A stretch of DNA of 64,000 nt. Source: JBBIWA01 sp037439425 (GTDB taxonomy: Bacteria; Acidobacteriota; Blastocatellia; RBC074). How positions within the stretch are numbered: the stretch's first letter is position 1; each line of letters starts with the position of its first letter. Below the pieces are notes generated by a model. The model was not told where the DNA came from. It was given only the letters and a program-made list of their open reading frames with translations, and did not search any database. Shown in pieces: positions 32,420-43,080 of the stretch. A program made the translations under genes and the position numbers. The stretch lies in assembly GCA_037439425.1 (NCBI GenBank), contig JBBIWA010000007.1, positions 73,729 through 137,728 on the forward strand, written 5' to 3'.

Positions 32420-33421
32420 ATGCGAACGAGGCGCGAATTTTTAAGGTTTTCTCCGAGCCAGCAGGCGCCGCCCGAAAGCTATTGGCTGCATGTCAGCCGT
32501 CCAGCCATGGCCTGCCGCTTTGAGGTGACTTTGCCGCTGTGGGAACAAGCTGGCGTGCGTGTAGCCAGCCAGGCTCTGGAGGAGGTGGAGAGACTGGAGC
32601 AGCAATTAACGATCTTCCGCAGAGAGAGTGAAGTGAGCTTCATCAACCGGCAGGCCGCCGAAGGCCCGGTCTATGTCGAAGCCCAGCTCTTTGCCCTGCT
32701 GCTTTTGTGTCAAGAGCTGTACCGTGAAACCGAAGGCGCATTCGACATTACCTCCGGACCCTTGAGCCGTTGTTGGGGCTTCGTCAGGCGGCAGGGTCGC
32801 ATCCCTGAACCTGATGAACTCGCAGCGGCAAAAGCGCTGGTGGGAAGCGACAAACTAGTACTAGATCGCCAGTCCGGCTGCATTCGGTTCCAGCATCCGG
32901 GTGTAGAAATCAACCTGGGAAGCATTGGTAAAGGTTATGCGCTCGACCGCCTCGGTGCGCTGATGCGCCATCGAGTGCAGAGTGCTTTGTTGAGTGCAGG
33001 CTCAAGCAGCATCCTCGCCATTGGGAATGGCGATCGTGGGCACCGTGGATGGATGGTGGGAGTGCGCCATCCGAGATCCTTGGACCGGCGTCTAGCGGTG
33101 CTGAGATTACGTAACTGCGCTCTGTCCACCAGCGGAAGTGAGGAGCAGTTCTTCGAGCACAGGGGGCAGTGTTACGGCCATATCATTGATCCGCGAACAG
33201 GCTTGCCTGCACAGCGCGTTTCCAGCGCAACGGTGATTGCGCCTTCGGCTGCTGTGACGGATGCGCTGTCTACGGCTTTCTATGTCGGTGGGCCTGAACT
33301 GGCCGCAGCCTATTGCGCAGCTCACCCAGGGGTGATGGCCATCTTGCTGGAGCGCGACTCAGAATGCCCGATCATCTTCGGCAAAAACGAACAATGCGAG
33401 GTAGAGATACTCCATGAATAG
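32420..33421 (+). CDS. apbE: ApbE-type FAD:protein FMN transferase
   Basis: 333 residues from the ATG at 32420. ApbE fold: MACRFEVTLP, FDITSGPLSRCWGF, VEINLGSIGKGYALDRL, SALLSAGSSSILAIG, GHIIDPRTGLPAQRVSSATVIAPSAAVTDALSTAFYVGG with the flavin- and Mg-binding residues present. It covalently attaches FMN to Thr/Ser of target proteins (for example Rnf/Nqr subunits or periplasmic flavoproteins). N-terminal RTRREFLRF looks like a Tat-type start without a clear hydrophobic stretch. Overlaps the DoxX gene by 8 bp, so the two are translationally coupled. No flavinylation target is obvious in the window. Confidence 0.88.
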   Translation: MRTRREFLRFSPSQQAPPESYWLHVSRPAMACRFEVTLPLWEQAGVRVASQALEEVERLEQQLTIFRRESEVSFINRQAAEGPVYVEAQLFALLLLCQELYRETEGAFDITSGPLSRCWGFVRRQGRIPEPDELAAAKALVGSDKLVLDRQSGCIRFQHPGVEINLGSIGKGYALDRLGALMRHRVQSALLSAGSSSILAIGNGDRGHRGWMVGVRHPRSLDRRLAVLRLRNCALSTSGSEEQFFEHRGQCYGHIIDPRTGLPAQRVSSATVIAPSAAVTDALSTAFYVGGPELAAAYCAAHPGVMAILLERDSECPIIFGKNEQCEVEILHE

Positions 33422-33974
33422 CGAGACATCGTCCCACCTCTCTTCTGTCCAACAGGTAGCGCTAGTAATTTTGCGCACCTTGATCGGATGGCATCTCTGC
33501 TACGAAGGCTACTATAAGCTGGCGCTGCCAGCCTGGAGTAGGGAAGGGGTGCCTTTAGGACCGTGGAGTTCAGCTGGCTATCTCAGAGCGGCTTCGGGCC
33601 CGCTCGCCCACCTGTTTCAGCGTTTGACTGAGGCCGGCTGGGGAGGGTGGCTTGACAATGCCGTCAAGTTCAGCCTCCTGTTACTTGGCCTCTCACTCCT
33701 GCTGGGACTATTCACCAGAGCTGGCTGCTGGGGAGCGCTGCTTCTGCTCACCCTCTTCTATCTTCTCTCGATTCCGGTGAGCGGAGTCCAGCAAGCAGGC
33801 AGCGAAGGGGCGTATTTGATAGTCAACAAGACGCTGGTCGAGGCTGCAGCCGTAGGCGTATTGCTAGCCTTCAATACCGGAGCGATGGCCGGTCTGGATC
33901 TGTTGCTGGCCAAAAGAAACCTGACCGGCGCAAATGCCACATCTCAGACTGCGGCCAGGGCCCAGACCGATTAA
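33414..33974 (+). CDS. DoxX/DoxD-like membrane protein
   Basis: 186 residues with four membrane spans (VALVILRTLIGWHLCYEGYYKLALP, FSLLLLGLSLLLGLFTRAGC, WGALLLLTLFYLLSIP, TLVEAAAVGVLLAFNTGAMAGLDLLL). The N-terminal GWHLCYEGYYKL region matches the DoxX family (PF07681), including the DoxD-type thiosulfate:quinone oxidoreductase subunit. Substrate unknown. Overlaps apbE and lies 26 bp before the oxidoreductase gene, so the three are a tight operon and may form one periplasm-facing electron-transfer route. Confidence 0.8.
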   Translation: MNSETSSHLSSVQQVALVILRTLIGWHLCYEGYYKLALPAWSREGVPLGPWSSAGYLRAASGPLAHLFQRLTEAGWGGWLDNAVKFSLLLLGLSLLLGLFTRAGCWGALLLLTLFYLLSIPVSGVQQAGSEGAYLIVNKTLVEAAAVGVLLAFNTGAMAGLDLLLAKRNLTGANATSQTAARAQTD

Positions 33975-34000
33975 GCTTAGCGAGAAAGGCAGGATCTATC

Positions 34001-35302
34001 ATGTACCTGACGGATGAGCTGAAGAATCAAGGACGGCGCAATTTCCTGAAGGCGGCGGCCGGAGCACCGGCGCTTGTAGCCTTGGGCACTGCCGTAGCCC
34101 TTCGCGGACCGATCAGCGGCGGGCCGGTCAAAGCCGCGGTGATCGGAACCGGAGATATGGGCAAGGGGCTGATAGAGCAATGCCAGAAGGAGTTTATTGA
34201 TCTCAAAGCGATCTGTGATATCAACCCGAAGCGTCGCCGGGCAGCGGCTGAAGCCATGCTCAAGGCGGGATGGCCGCAGCCCAAAGAGTATGACGATTGG
34301 CGCCAGCTGCTTCAGCGCGAGGAGCTGGAAGCGGTCATCATTGCGACTCCATTATGGACCCACGCCGAGATTGCCACCGGCTGCCTTGAGGCGGGCAAGC
34401 ACGTGCTGTGCGAAAAGATGATGGCCAAGACTGCAGCCGATTGTCAGCGCATGCTCGAAGCGGCCAGCAGAAACAGGCGTGTGCTGGAGATAGGCCATCA
34501 GCGCTTCTACAATCCCATCTACCAGGCCGCTTATGACAAGATCATCAAGCCTGGATTATTGGGAGAGGTCTACTACGCCCGGCTGGTCTGGCATCGTAAT
34601 GCCAACTGGCGACGCCAAGAAGAGCCGCCCGCAGCCAATTTTGATCCCAGCCCTTGGGGCTATCCGGATTGGGAACATCTGCTCAACTGGCGGATGTATA
34701 AGCGCTACTCTGAAGGTTTGATCGCAGAACTGGGCAGCCATCAGGTGGCAGTGGCCAACTGGTTCTTCGGCGCCCCGCCTGAAGCAGTCTACGCTTCAGG
34801 CGGGATCTATCGCTTCAAGGATGGGCGCGAAGTCTTCGATCATATCTACGCCACGTTTGATTATCCCGGCGGACGCACAGCCACATTTTCCTCCATTCAG
34901 TCAAATGCCTTCGATGAGTGGTACGAGATGTACATGGGCACCCGGGGAACGTTGATCCTGAAGAGAGAGACGGAAGCTTATCTGTTCAATGAAGGAGAGA
35001 ACCAGGCTCTCAGAGTTGAACTTACCCGGCAAACTGCAGGGCCAGTGGTTGATTCTTCGGCGACTCGTCCTGTAGACTCCCTCAGTCGCACGATAGCAGC
35101 TTCATCTGACACGCAGGTAGACCGTAGAGTCTCTTATCGCAACGAGATCGCTGAATTCTGCGCGGCCATCAGAACCGGCAGCGCAGTCCGTTGCGGAGCT
35201 GAAAGAGCGATGCAGGCAGCCACCGCCTGCCTGCTGGCCAACGTTTCGGTTGAGCAGAAGGCCCGCTTAGAACTTTCAAGCGCCCTCGCAACTGCTGGCT
35301 GA
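34001..35302 (+). CDS. Tat-exported Gfo/Idh/MocA family oxidoreductase
   Basis: 433 residues. Twin-arginine signal GRRNFLKAAAGAPALVALG, NAD(P)-binding Rossmann domain (VIGTGDMGKGLIEQC, EAVIIATPLWTHAEIATGCLEAGKHVLCEK with the EK catalytic-site pair) and a C-terminal substrate domain (EIGHQRFYNPIYQ, IAELGSHQVAVANWFFG). Members oxidise or reduce sugars, inositols or sugar acids. Export with a bound cofactor is common in this family in Acidobacteriota and Bacteroidota. Within the polysaccharide locus it probably acts on a liberated sugar. The adjacent DoxX/ApbE genes could link it to the membrane (inference). Confidence 0.85.
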   Translation: MYLTDELKNQGRRNFLKAAAGAPALVALGTAVALRGPISGGPVKAAVIGTGDMGKGLIEQCQKEFIDLKAICDINPKRRRAAAEAMLKAGWPQPKEYDDWRQLLQREELEAVIIATPLWTHAEIATGCLEAGKHVLCEKMMAKTAADCQRMLEAASRNRRVLEIGHQRFYNPIYQAAYDKIIKPGLLGEVYYARLVWHRNANWRRQEEPPAANFDPSPWGYPDWEHLLNWRMYKRYSEGLIAELGSHQVAVANWFFGAPPEAVYASGGIYRFKDGREVFDHIYATFDYPGGRTATFSSIQSNAFDEWYEMYMGTRGTLILKRETEAYLFNEGENQALRVELTRQTAGPVVDSSATRPVDSLSRTIAASSDTQVDRRVSYRNEIAEFCAAIRTGSAVRCGAERAMQAATACLLANVSVEQKARLELSSALATAG

Positions 35303-35380
35303 AACTGTCCTCTGTCATGGGGCAGTCGTCATTTGTCCGTTGCAAATAACAGATGACCGCTGACCACTAACCAATGACTA

Positions 35381-36628
35381 ATGACAAACAAAACGAAGCT
35401 TCTGACACGCCGCGAGTTCGTTAAAACGACCGGGAGCGCAGCATCACTGCTGGCGCTCAGTCCCCAGCTCTTTGAATCTCGCGCCGCACCCCCTAACGTT
35501 TCCATCACCGTGGCTGCCGGTTCGCTGGATCGGCGAGCGACGGTTGTCTCTTTCAGGCTGCCTCAGGAGCTAAAAGCTCACTCCTACCTTCTGCGCGACA
35601 ACTCAGGTCAGGCGATTCCGCTACAGGTGGATAAGCACCATCAGGCCACTTTTGTGCTCCCGGGGTTGAAAGCCGGAGCGACCAACAGTTTTCGGCTAGA
35701 AGCGTGGAAATCCGGCGACGAGAGCGTCCAGGTACTCGAGCAGCGCAACCGGCTCACGATCACTGTAGCGGGCCACCCCGTGCTTGGCTACCAGGCGCAG
35801 GGTGCACTTCCCCGCGCAGAGATCAACCCGATCTTCCGGCGCGGCGGTTACCTTCATCCCATTTACACGCCTTCGGGTCTCATCGTCACCGATGACTACC
35901 CGCCTAATCATTTGCACCATCATGGCATCTGGTTCGCCTGGACGCGGACCGAATTTGAAGGCCGCAAGCCGGATTTCTGGAATATGGGTGATGGCAGCGG
36001 CACAGTCGAGTTTCAAGCGCTTGACGAAACCTGGAGCGGAGCGGTGCAGGCCGGCTTCAGAGCGCGCCATCGCTATGTGGATCTGAGCGGCCCCTCGCCG
36101 AAGACGGTGCTGAATGAGGTGTGGGAAGTCAAAGTCTATCGTCTGGGAGCGGGACCACAGCCTTACGAGCTGTTTGATTTGGCCGTGACGCAGCAGTGCG
36201 CCACACCAAGCCCGCTGATATTGCCGGAATATCACTACGGTGGGATGGGTTTTCGCGGCCATCGCGATTGGGATGGGAAAGAGAATGCTTTCTTTTTGAC
36301 TTCAGAGGGCAGGAATCGCGCAGACGGCCATGGCAGGCGCGCTCGTTGGTGCCATATTGGCGGTCGCGTGGAAGGGCGTCTGGCCGGGATTGCCATCTTG
36401 TGTCATCCGGCCAATTTTCGCGCGCCGCAGCCGATGCGCATTCATCCGACCGAACCCTTCTTCTGTTTTGCGCCCTCGCAGATGGGGCGCTGGGAGATCG
36501 TTCCCGGTCAGGCTTACCTCTCGCGTTATCGCTATATTGTCGCTGACGGTCCACCGGATCGAGCCGAATTGGATCGTCTGTGGAACGACTATGCCGATCC
36601 ACCGCAGGTGACTATCACGGCCCAATGA
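35381..36628 (+). CDS. Tat-exported DUF6807 (PmoA-like) family protein
   Basis: 415 residues. Twin-arginine signal LTRREFVKTTGSAASLLALSP and the DUF6807 signature DDYPPNHLHHHGIWFAWTRTEFEG with a His cluster, plus EVWEVKVY and PEYHYGGMGFRG. Often annotated 'PmoA', but it is unrelated to particulate methane monooxygenase; the family is common beside Gfo/Idh/MocA genes in sugar loci and its role is unknown. The start codon lies inside a low-complexity repeat (ACCAATGACTAATGAC) and has no Shine-Dalgarno. The last 4 nt overlap the MFS start. Confidence 0.8.
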   Translation: MTNKTKLLTRREFVKTTGSAASLLALSPQLFESRAAPPNVSITVAAGSLDRRATVVSFRLPQELKAHSYLLRDNSGQAIPLQVDKHHQATFVLPGLKAGATNSFRLEAWKSGDESVQVLEQRNRLTITVAGHPVLGYQAQGALPRAEINPIFRRGGYLHPIYTPSGLIVTDDYPPNHLHHHGIWFAWTRTEFEGRKPDFWNMGDGSGTVEFQALDETWSGAVQAGFRARHRYVDLSGPSPKTVLNEVWEVKVYRLGAGPQPYELFDLAVTQQCATPSPLILPEYHYGGMGFRGHRDWDGKENAFFLTSEGRNRADGHGRRARWCHIGGRVEGRLAGIAILCHPANFRAPQPMRIHPTEPFFCFAPSQMGRWEIVPGQAYLSRYRYIVADGPPDRAELDRLWNDYADPPQVTITAQ

Positions 36629-37830
36629 AGATGGTTGAAGTTCAACGCGCGCGACAGCTCCAGGTAGCTGCGACCGCTTTTATTGCTCTGTTTTCGATAG
36701 TCGGGCTGGCGCTCTACGGTTTGCCGCTCTATTACGATTTCATGGTCAGGGAGTTTGGCTGGTCGCGCGCGCAGGTTACTTCAGGCAATGCTTTGAGCAA
36801 GCTGCTGGTGGGGCCACTGTTCGGATTCATCGCTGGCTGGGTGGTAGATCGCTTTGGGCCACGGCGGTTGATGCTGGTGGGCATATTGATGGCTGGCGGC
36901 GCACTGATGGGTTTGAGCGCGATGACGGCGCTCTGGATGTTCTATCTGTTTTACCTGTTCAATGCACTGGGCTATGTGTGCGGCGGGCCGTTGCCCAATC
37001 AGGTTCTGCTCTCACGCTGGTTTGATGAGTCACGTGGCAAGGCTATGGGATTTGCCTACCTTGGCATTGGCTTGGGTGGCAGCCTGGTGCCATTGCTCTC
37101 GCATCGGTTGAGTGCAGCCTTCGGCTGGCGCGGCGCTTTGTCCGGGCTGGGTCTGCTGATTATCGCGCTGGCTTTCCCCGCAGCCTACTTTGTCAAAGAG
37201 TCACCTGAAGGGCCAAGCGCGAAGAGAGAGGCTGCCGCGATGGCTCCCATAGGCGAGAGCTTGCGCCGCCCGGCTTTCTACCTGCTGGCGCTCGGCAGCA
37301 TGTGCTCGATTGGTGCTGTCGGCGGCACCAATCAACATCTCAAGCTGTTTTTGAGTCTCGATCAAAATTACACGCAGGGCGAAGCCGCCAAAATCATTTC
37401 GCTGGTGCTCGCTTTCAGCATCATCGGGCGCTTACTGATGGGATGGCTGGCCGATCATTGGCCGAAGAAGCGGGTGATGCTGCTGATCTACTTGCTGGTC
37501 ACTGCTTCTATCCCGCTCTTGTTCTTCGCCCACAAGCCGCAGGTGATCTATCTGTTTGCTGCTCTCTTCGGCCTGGGTCTGGGCGGCGAGTATTTGATCA
37601 TTCCGTTGATGGCAGCCGAGCTGTTTGGGGTGAGGGTCTTAGGACGCCTTATGGGTATTATCCTGACATCTGATGGCGTTGCGGAAGCCACGGTCCCGAT
37701 GTTGATTGGTTATCTGCGCGATCAAGCGGGAAACTACCACCTGGGATTCATCACTCTGATCTGCCTGGCGCTGCTGGGTACTGTGGCTATTGCTTTACTG
37801 CCGCGCAGCCAATTCAAGCCTGGTCAGTGA
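36625..37830 (+). CDS. MFS transporter, monocarboxylate/oxalate-formate-like
   Basis: 401 residues with twelve expected spans. MFS motif A appears as GWVVDRFGPRRLMLVG in the first half and MGWLADHWPKKRVM in the second. YGLPLYYDFMVREFGWSRAQVT at the start is typical of the MCT/OFA-like group, which carries organic or sugar acids. The ATG at 36625 overlaps the preceding stop codon (ATGA), so translation is coupled; the longer frame is rejected. Likely takes up uronic or keto acids released from pectin (inference). Confidence 0.87.
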   Translation: MKMVEVQRARQLQVAATAFIALFSIVGLALYGLPLYYDFMVREFGWSRAQVTSGNALSKLLVGPLFGFIAGWVVDRFGPRRLMLVGILMAGGALMGLSAMTALWMFYLFYLFNALGYVCGGPLPNQVLLSRWFDESRGKAMGFAYLGIGLGGSLVPLLSHRLSAAFGWRGALSGLGLLIIALAFPAAYFVKESPEGPSAKREAAAMAPIGESLRRPAFYLLALGSMCSIGAVGGTNQHLKLFLSLDQNYTQGEAAKIISLVLAFSIIGRLLMGWLADHWPKKRVMLLIYLLVTASIPLLFFAHKPQVIYLFAALFGLGLGGEYLIIPLMAAELFGVRVLGRLMGIILTSDGVAEATVPMLIGYLRDQAGNYHLGFITLICLALLGTVAIALLPRSQFKPGQ

Positions 37831-38005
37831 AAGTAAGCTGGCATAACGATCCACGGATTACGCGGATTTCACAGAGAGAGAGAGTCCGGAATAAGAATTG
37901 TGCGGAAATGAAATTCACCATCCGAAATTCAGTCGTTCTTTGTCCGTTGTGGGATGCAAATAGCCACTGACCAGTGACAAATGTAAGAATTCGGAGAAGC
38001 GCACC

Positions 38006-38971
38006 ATGAAGATCGAAGAGATCATAAACCGTATCCGGCCGCGCCGAAAGGTCGAGGGCATCGCGGCTGCACTGTTGCCTTATGAAGAGGATGGGACGAT
38101 AGCGGTTGAGGCATTCCAAAGACATTTGCAAGCCACTCACCGCGCAGGCCTGATGAACGCGGTGAATATGGATACGGGATATGCCAACTATCTGAGCGAT
38201 GAGCAGAAGCGCCAGGTCCTGCGCTGGACGCGCGAAGCTCTCCCCTCTGGTGTCCCTTTCGTCGCTGGAGCCTATATTGAAGGGCGCGAGGGAGAGATCA
38301 TCTCGCTTTACCGGCAGCAGATGGATGAGATTGTCGCCTGGGGGGGCATTCCAATCATCTTTCAGACGGCGCGCTTACACACTTTGCCGCCGCGCGAGAA
38401 AGTGGCTCTTTACCGTGCTATCTGTCAGGGCTTCCCCCAGGTGCTCGCCTTTGAACTCAGTCCGGTCTTTGCGCCCAATGGAGAGGTCTTCGATACGGAG
38501 ACGGTGCGCGGATTGCTGGAGATTCCCGAGCTGAAGGGCCTGAAACATTCATCGCTTGATCGCCGGCAGGAGCTGGAGCGCCTGCAATTGCGCGATGAGT
38601 ATCGGCCCGATTTTCGGATCTATACGGGCAATGATCTCGGCATCAACATGATCGAGTATGGTTCGGACTATCTGCTAGGGCTGGCTACCTTCGCGCCGGA
38701 GAAGTTCGCCGAGCGAGACCGGTTGTGGGCGGAAGGCGATCCGGACTACTACCAGCTCTCGGATGCACTGCAGCATCTGGGTAATGTTGCCTTCCGCGCG
38801 CCCGTGCCTGCTTACAAACATTCGGCGGCAGTCTTTTTGCATCTGATCGGGCGCATTCCATCACCGCATCCACATCCGCAAAATCCCAGGCGTCCCGAAT
38901 GGGAAGAGCAGATCCTGCGCGATTGCGCGGTGCGTTTGGGATACAACGTCTATGGAATTCAAGAGAATTGA
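38006..38971 (+). CDS. DapA-fold (DHDPS/NAL family) aldolase or dehydratase
   Basis: 321 residues, TIM barrel of the dihydrodipicolinate synthase family. The Schiff-base lysine is in ELKGLKHSSLDR, and the early segment EGIAAALLPYEEDGTIAVEAF is typical. The usual Tyr of the YNVP motif is replaced (LAFELSPVFAPNG), and VPFVAGAYIEGREGE stands in the GGTG-like position, so it is not a lysine-pathway DapA. In this setting it more likely acts on 2-keto-3-deoxy sugar acids from pectin or rhamnose. SD GGAGAAG 6 nt before the ATG. Confidence 0.82.
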   Translation: MKIEEIINRIRPRRKVEGIAAALLPYEEDGTIAVEAFQRHLQATHRAGLMNAVNMDTGYANYLSDEQKRQVLRWTREALPSGVPFVAGAYIEGREGEIISLYRQQMDEIVAWGGIPIIFQTARLHTLPPREKVALYRAICQGFPQVLAFELSPVFAPNGEVFDTETVRGLLEIPELKGLKHSSLDRRQELERLQLRDEYRPDFRIYTGNDLGINMIEYGSDYLLGLATFAPEKFAERDRLWAEGDPDYYQLSDALQHLGNVAFRAPVPAYKHSAAVFLHLIGRIPSPHPHPQNPRRPEWEEQILRDCAVRLGYNVYGIQEN

Positions 38972-39778
38972 GCCACGAAGAGCGCGAAGAGCACGAAGAG
39001 AACACGAGCCGCACAGGACCGCTCTGCCTTCCTTTGCGCTCTTCGTTTCTTCGTGGTGAAGTTATTCATGCGCTTGAGTGACGCCCTGAAAGCAATGGAA
39101 GTCAATTGTGGGCGGGACGCTCCGGCGTACCCAGAGTCTTCCGCAGAAGTCATTCAGCTGGTGCTGCGACGCGGGAGAAAAACCTGGATATGCACGCTTG
39201 CGAGCGTGCTTGCTTTGCAGCATTGACGTGCTTGCCGCATAGGCTGGGCTTGAGCCTTCGTCATCACCCAAGTTTTTTGTATGCCGATGCCACGAGAGAA
39301 GTATTGTGGAGTCTCACGCTGGTGGCTACAGGGAACTAGGCGAACATTGAAGATGCCACGAGACAAGTCTTGTGGAACCTCACGCTGATGACTACGGTAG
39401 CCGATAACGTGAATTACCACGAGGCAAGCTCGTGGCATCAGTAGCTCAGAAGCGTGCCTAGCCGATAACGTGAATCACCACGAGGCAAGCTCGTGGCATC
39501 AGTAGCTCAGAAGCGTGCCTAGCCGACAAGGTGAATTACCACGAGGCAAGCTCGTGGCATCGGTAGCTCAGAAGCGTGCGATGAAGGCCTGTGTACGCAC
39601 GCTTGCGAGCGTGCCACTTTCTGACAATAGCTCGCTCGCCGAGGCCAAGCACGCAAGGATGCGTGCGTACCCAGGGATTTTCTGCAGGAATGGTTGATGT
39701 CGTCATGGACAACGCATGGAGAACGCCTTCCTTAGCGAGCACCTTCAATCTTCGTTAGTCTGATTTGGGAGAACCAAG
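38972..39778. repeat. Intergenic repeat block: family B 61-bp tandem units and family C hairpins
   Basis: About 800 bp without a gene. Three direct 61-bp units at 39400-39460, 39461-39521 and 39522-39582, each starting GCCGA and carrying the hairpin CCACGAGGCAAGCTCGTGG. Two related inverted half-units precede them near 39290 and 39352. Family C hairpin GCACGCTTGCGAGCGTGC occurs at 39192-39209 and 39597-39614. A repeat-borne leader (CCAGGGATTTTCTGCAGGA) lies at 39671-39689, about 90 bp before the rhamnosidase start. Confidence 0.9.
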
Positions 39779-42640
<2,862 letters not shown>

Positions 42641-43080
42641 CGTCTCGCGTCAGCGGGGCTGCCTGCGACGCCGAGGGATACATATTGGACTTGTTGCGAT
42701 GAGAGGGAAACGATATAACTCACCGATTCTACATGGACCTGCTCTTCTCCGAGAAGAAGAGCTCGGCGGGCCTTATGAAAGTCCAAGCATCAGACCTCTT
42801 TATAGAGGCCCAGCACAAGAGCCTCTAGCTGCGGTCAGGAGCGAGCTGTCTGTAGCAGGCGGCATCGCACGTTTCTCGGCTTTGTGGGGAAGGTGGGCAC
42901 ATAGCCGACATATAAGGCCGGACTTCGGGCACTTCTCAACAACAGCAGTGAGATTTCTTATATTAATTGCCGTTACTAACCAGCCCTCATAAACGTATTA
43001 GTGAGGGGTGTCAGCGCATCTCCACGACACCCTTGTATCCAATCAGTCTCCAACCCTGACTTTGCGAAAGGAATGTTGCT
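42641..43080. other. Intergenic region between rhamnosidase and VPS10-type genes
   Basis: 440 bp with no credible gene and no member of the repeat families. The SD of the next gene (AAAGGAATG) is at the end. Nothing else identified. Confidence 0.4.

Noticed and set aside
35381..36628. Methane monooxygenase subunit (PmoA)
   Set aside because: The PmoA label is historical for DUF6807; the protein is Tat-exported and has no membrane spans or copper-site pattern of PmoA.
39400..39582. CRISPR array of three 61-bp repeats
   Set aside because: The would-be spacers are identical in every unit, so these are simple tandem repeats.
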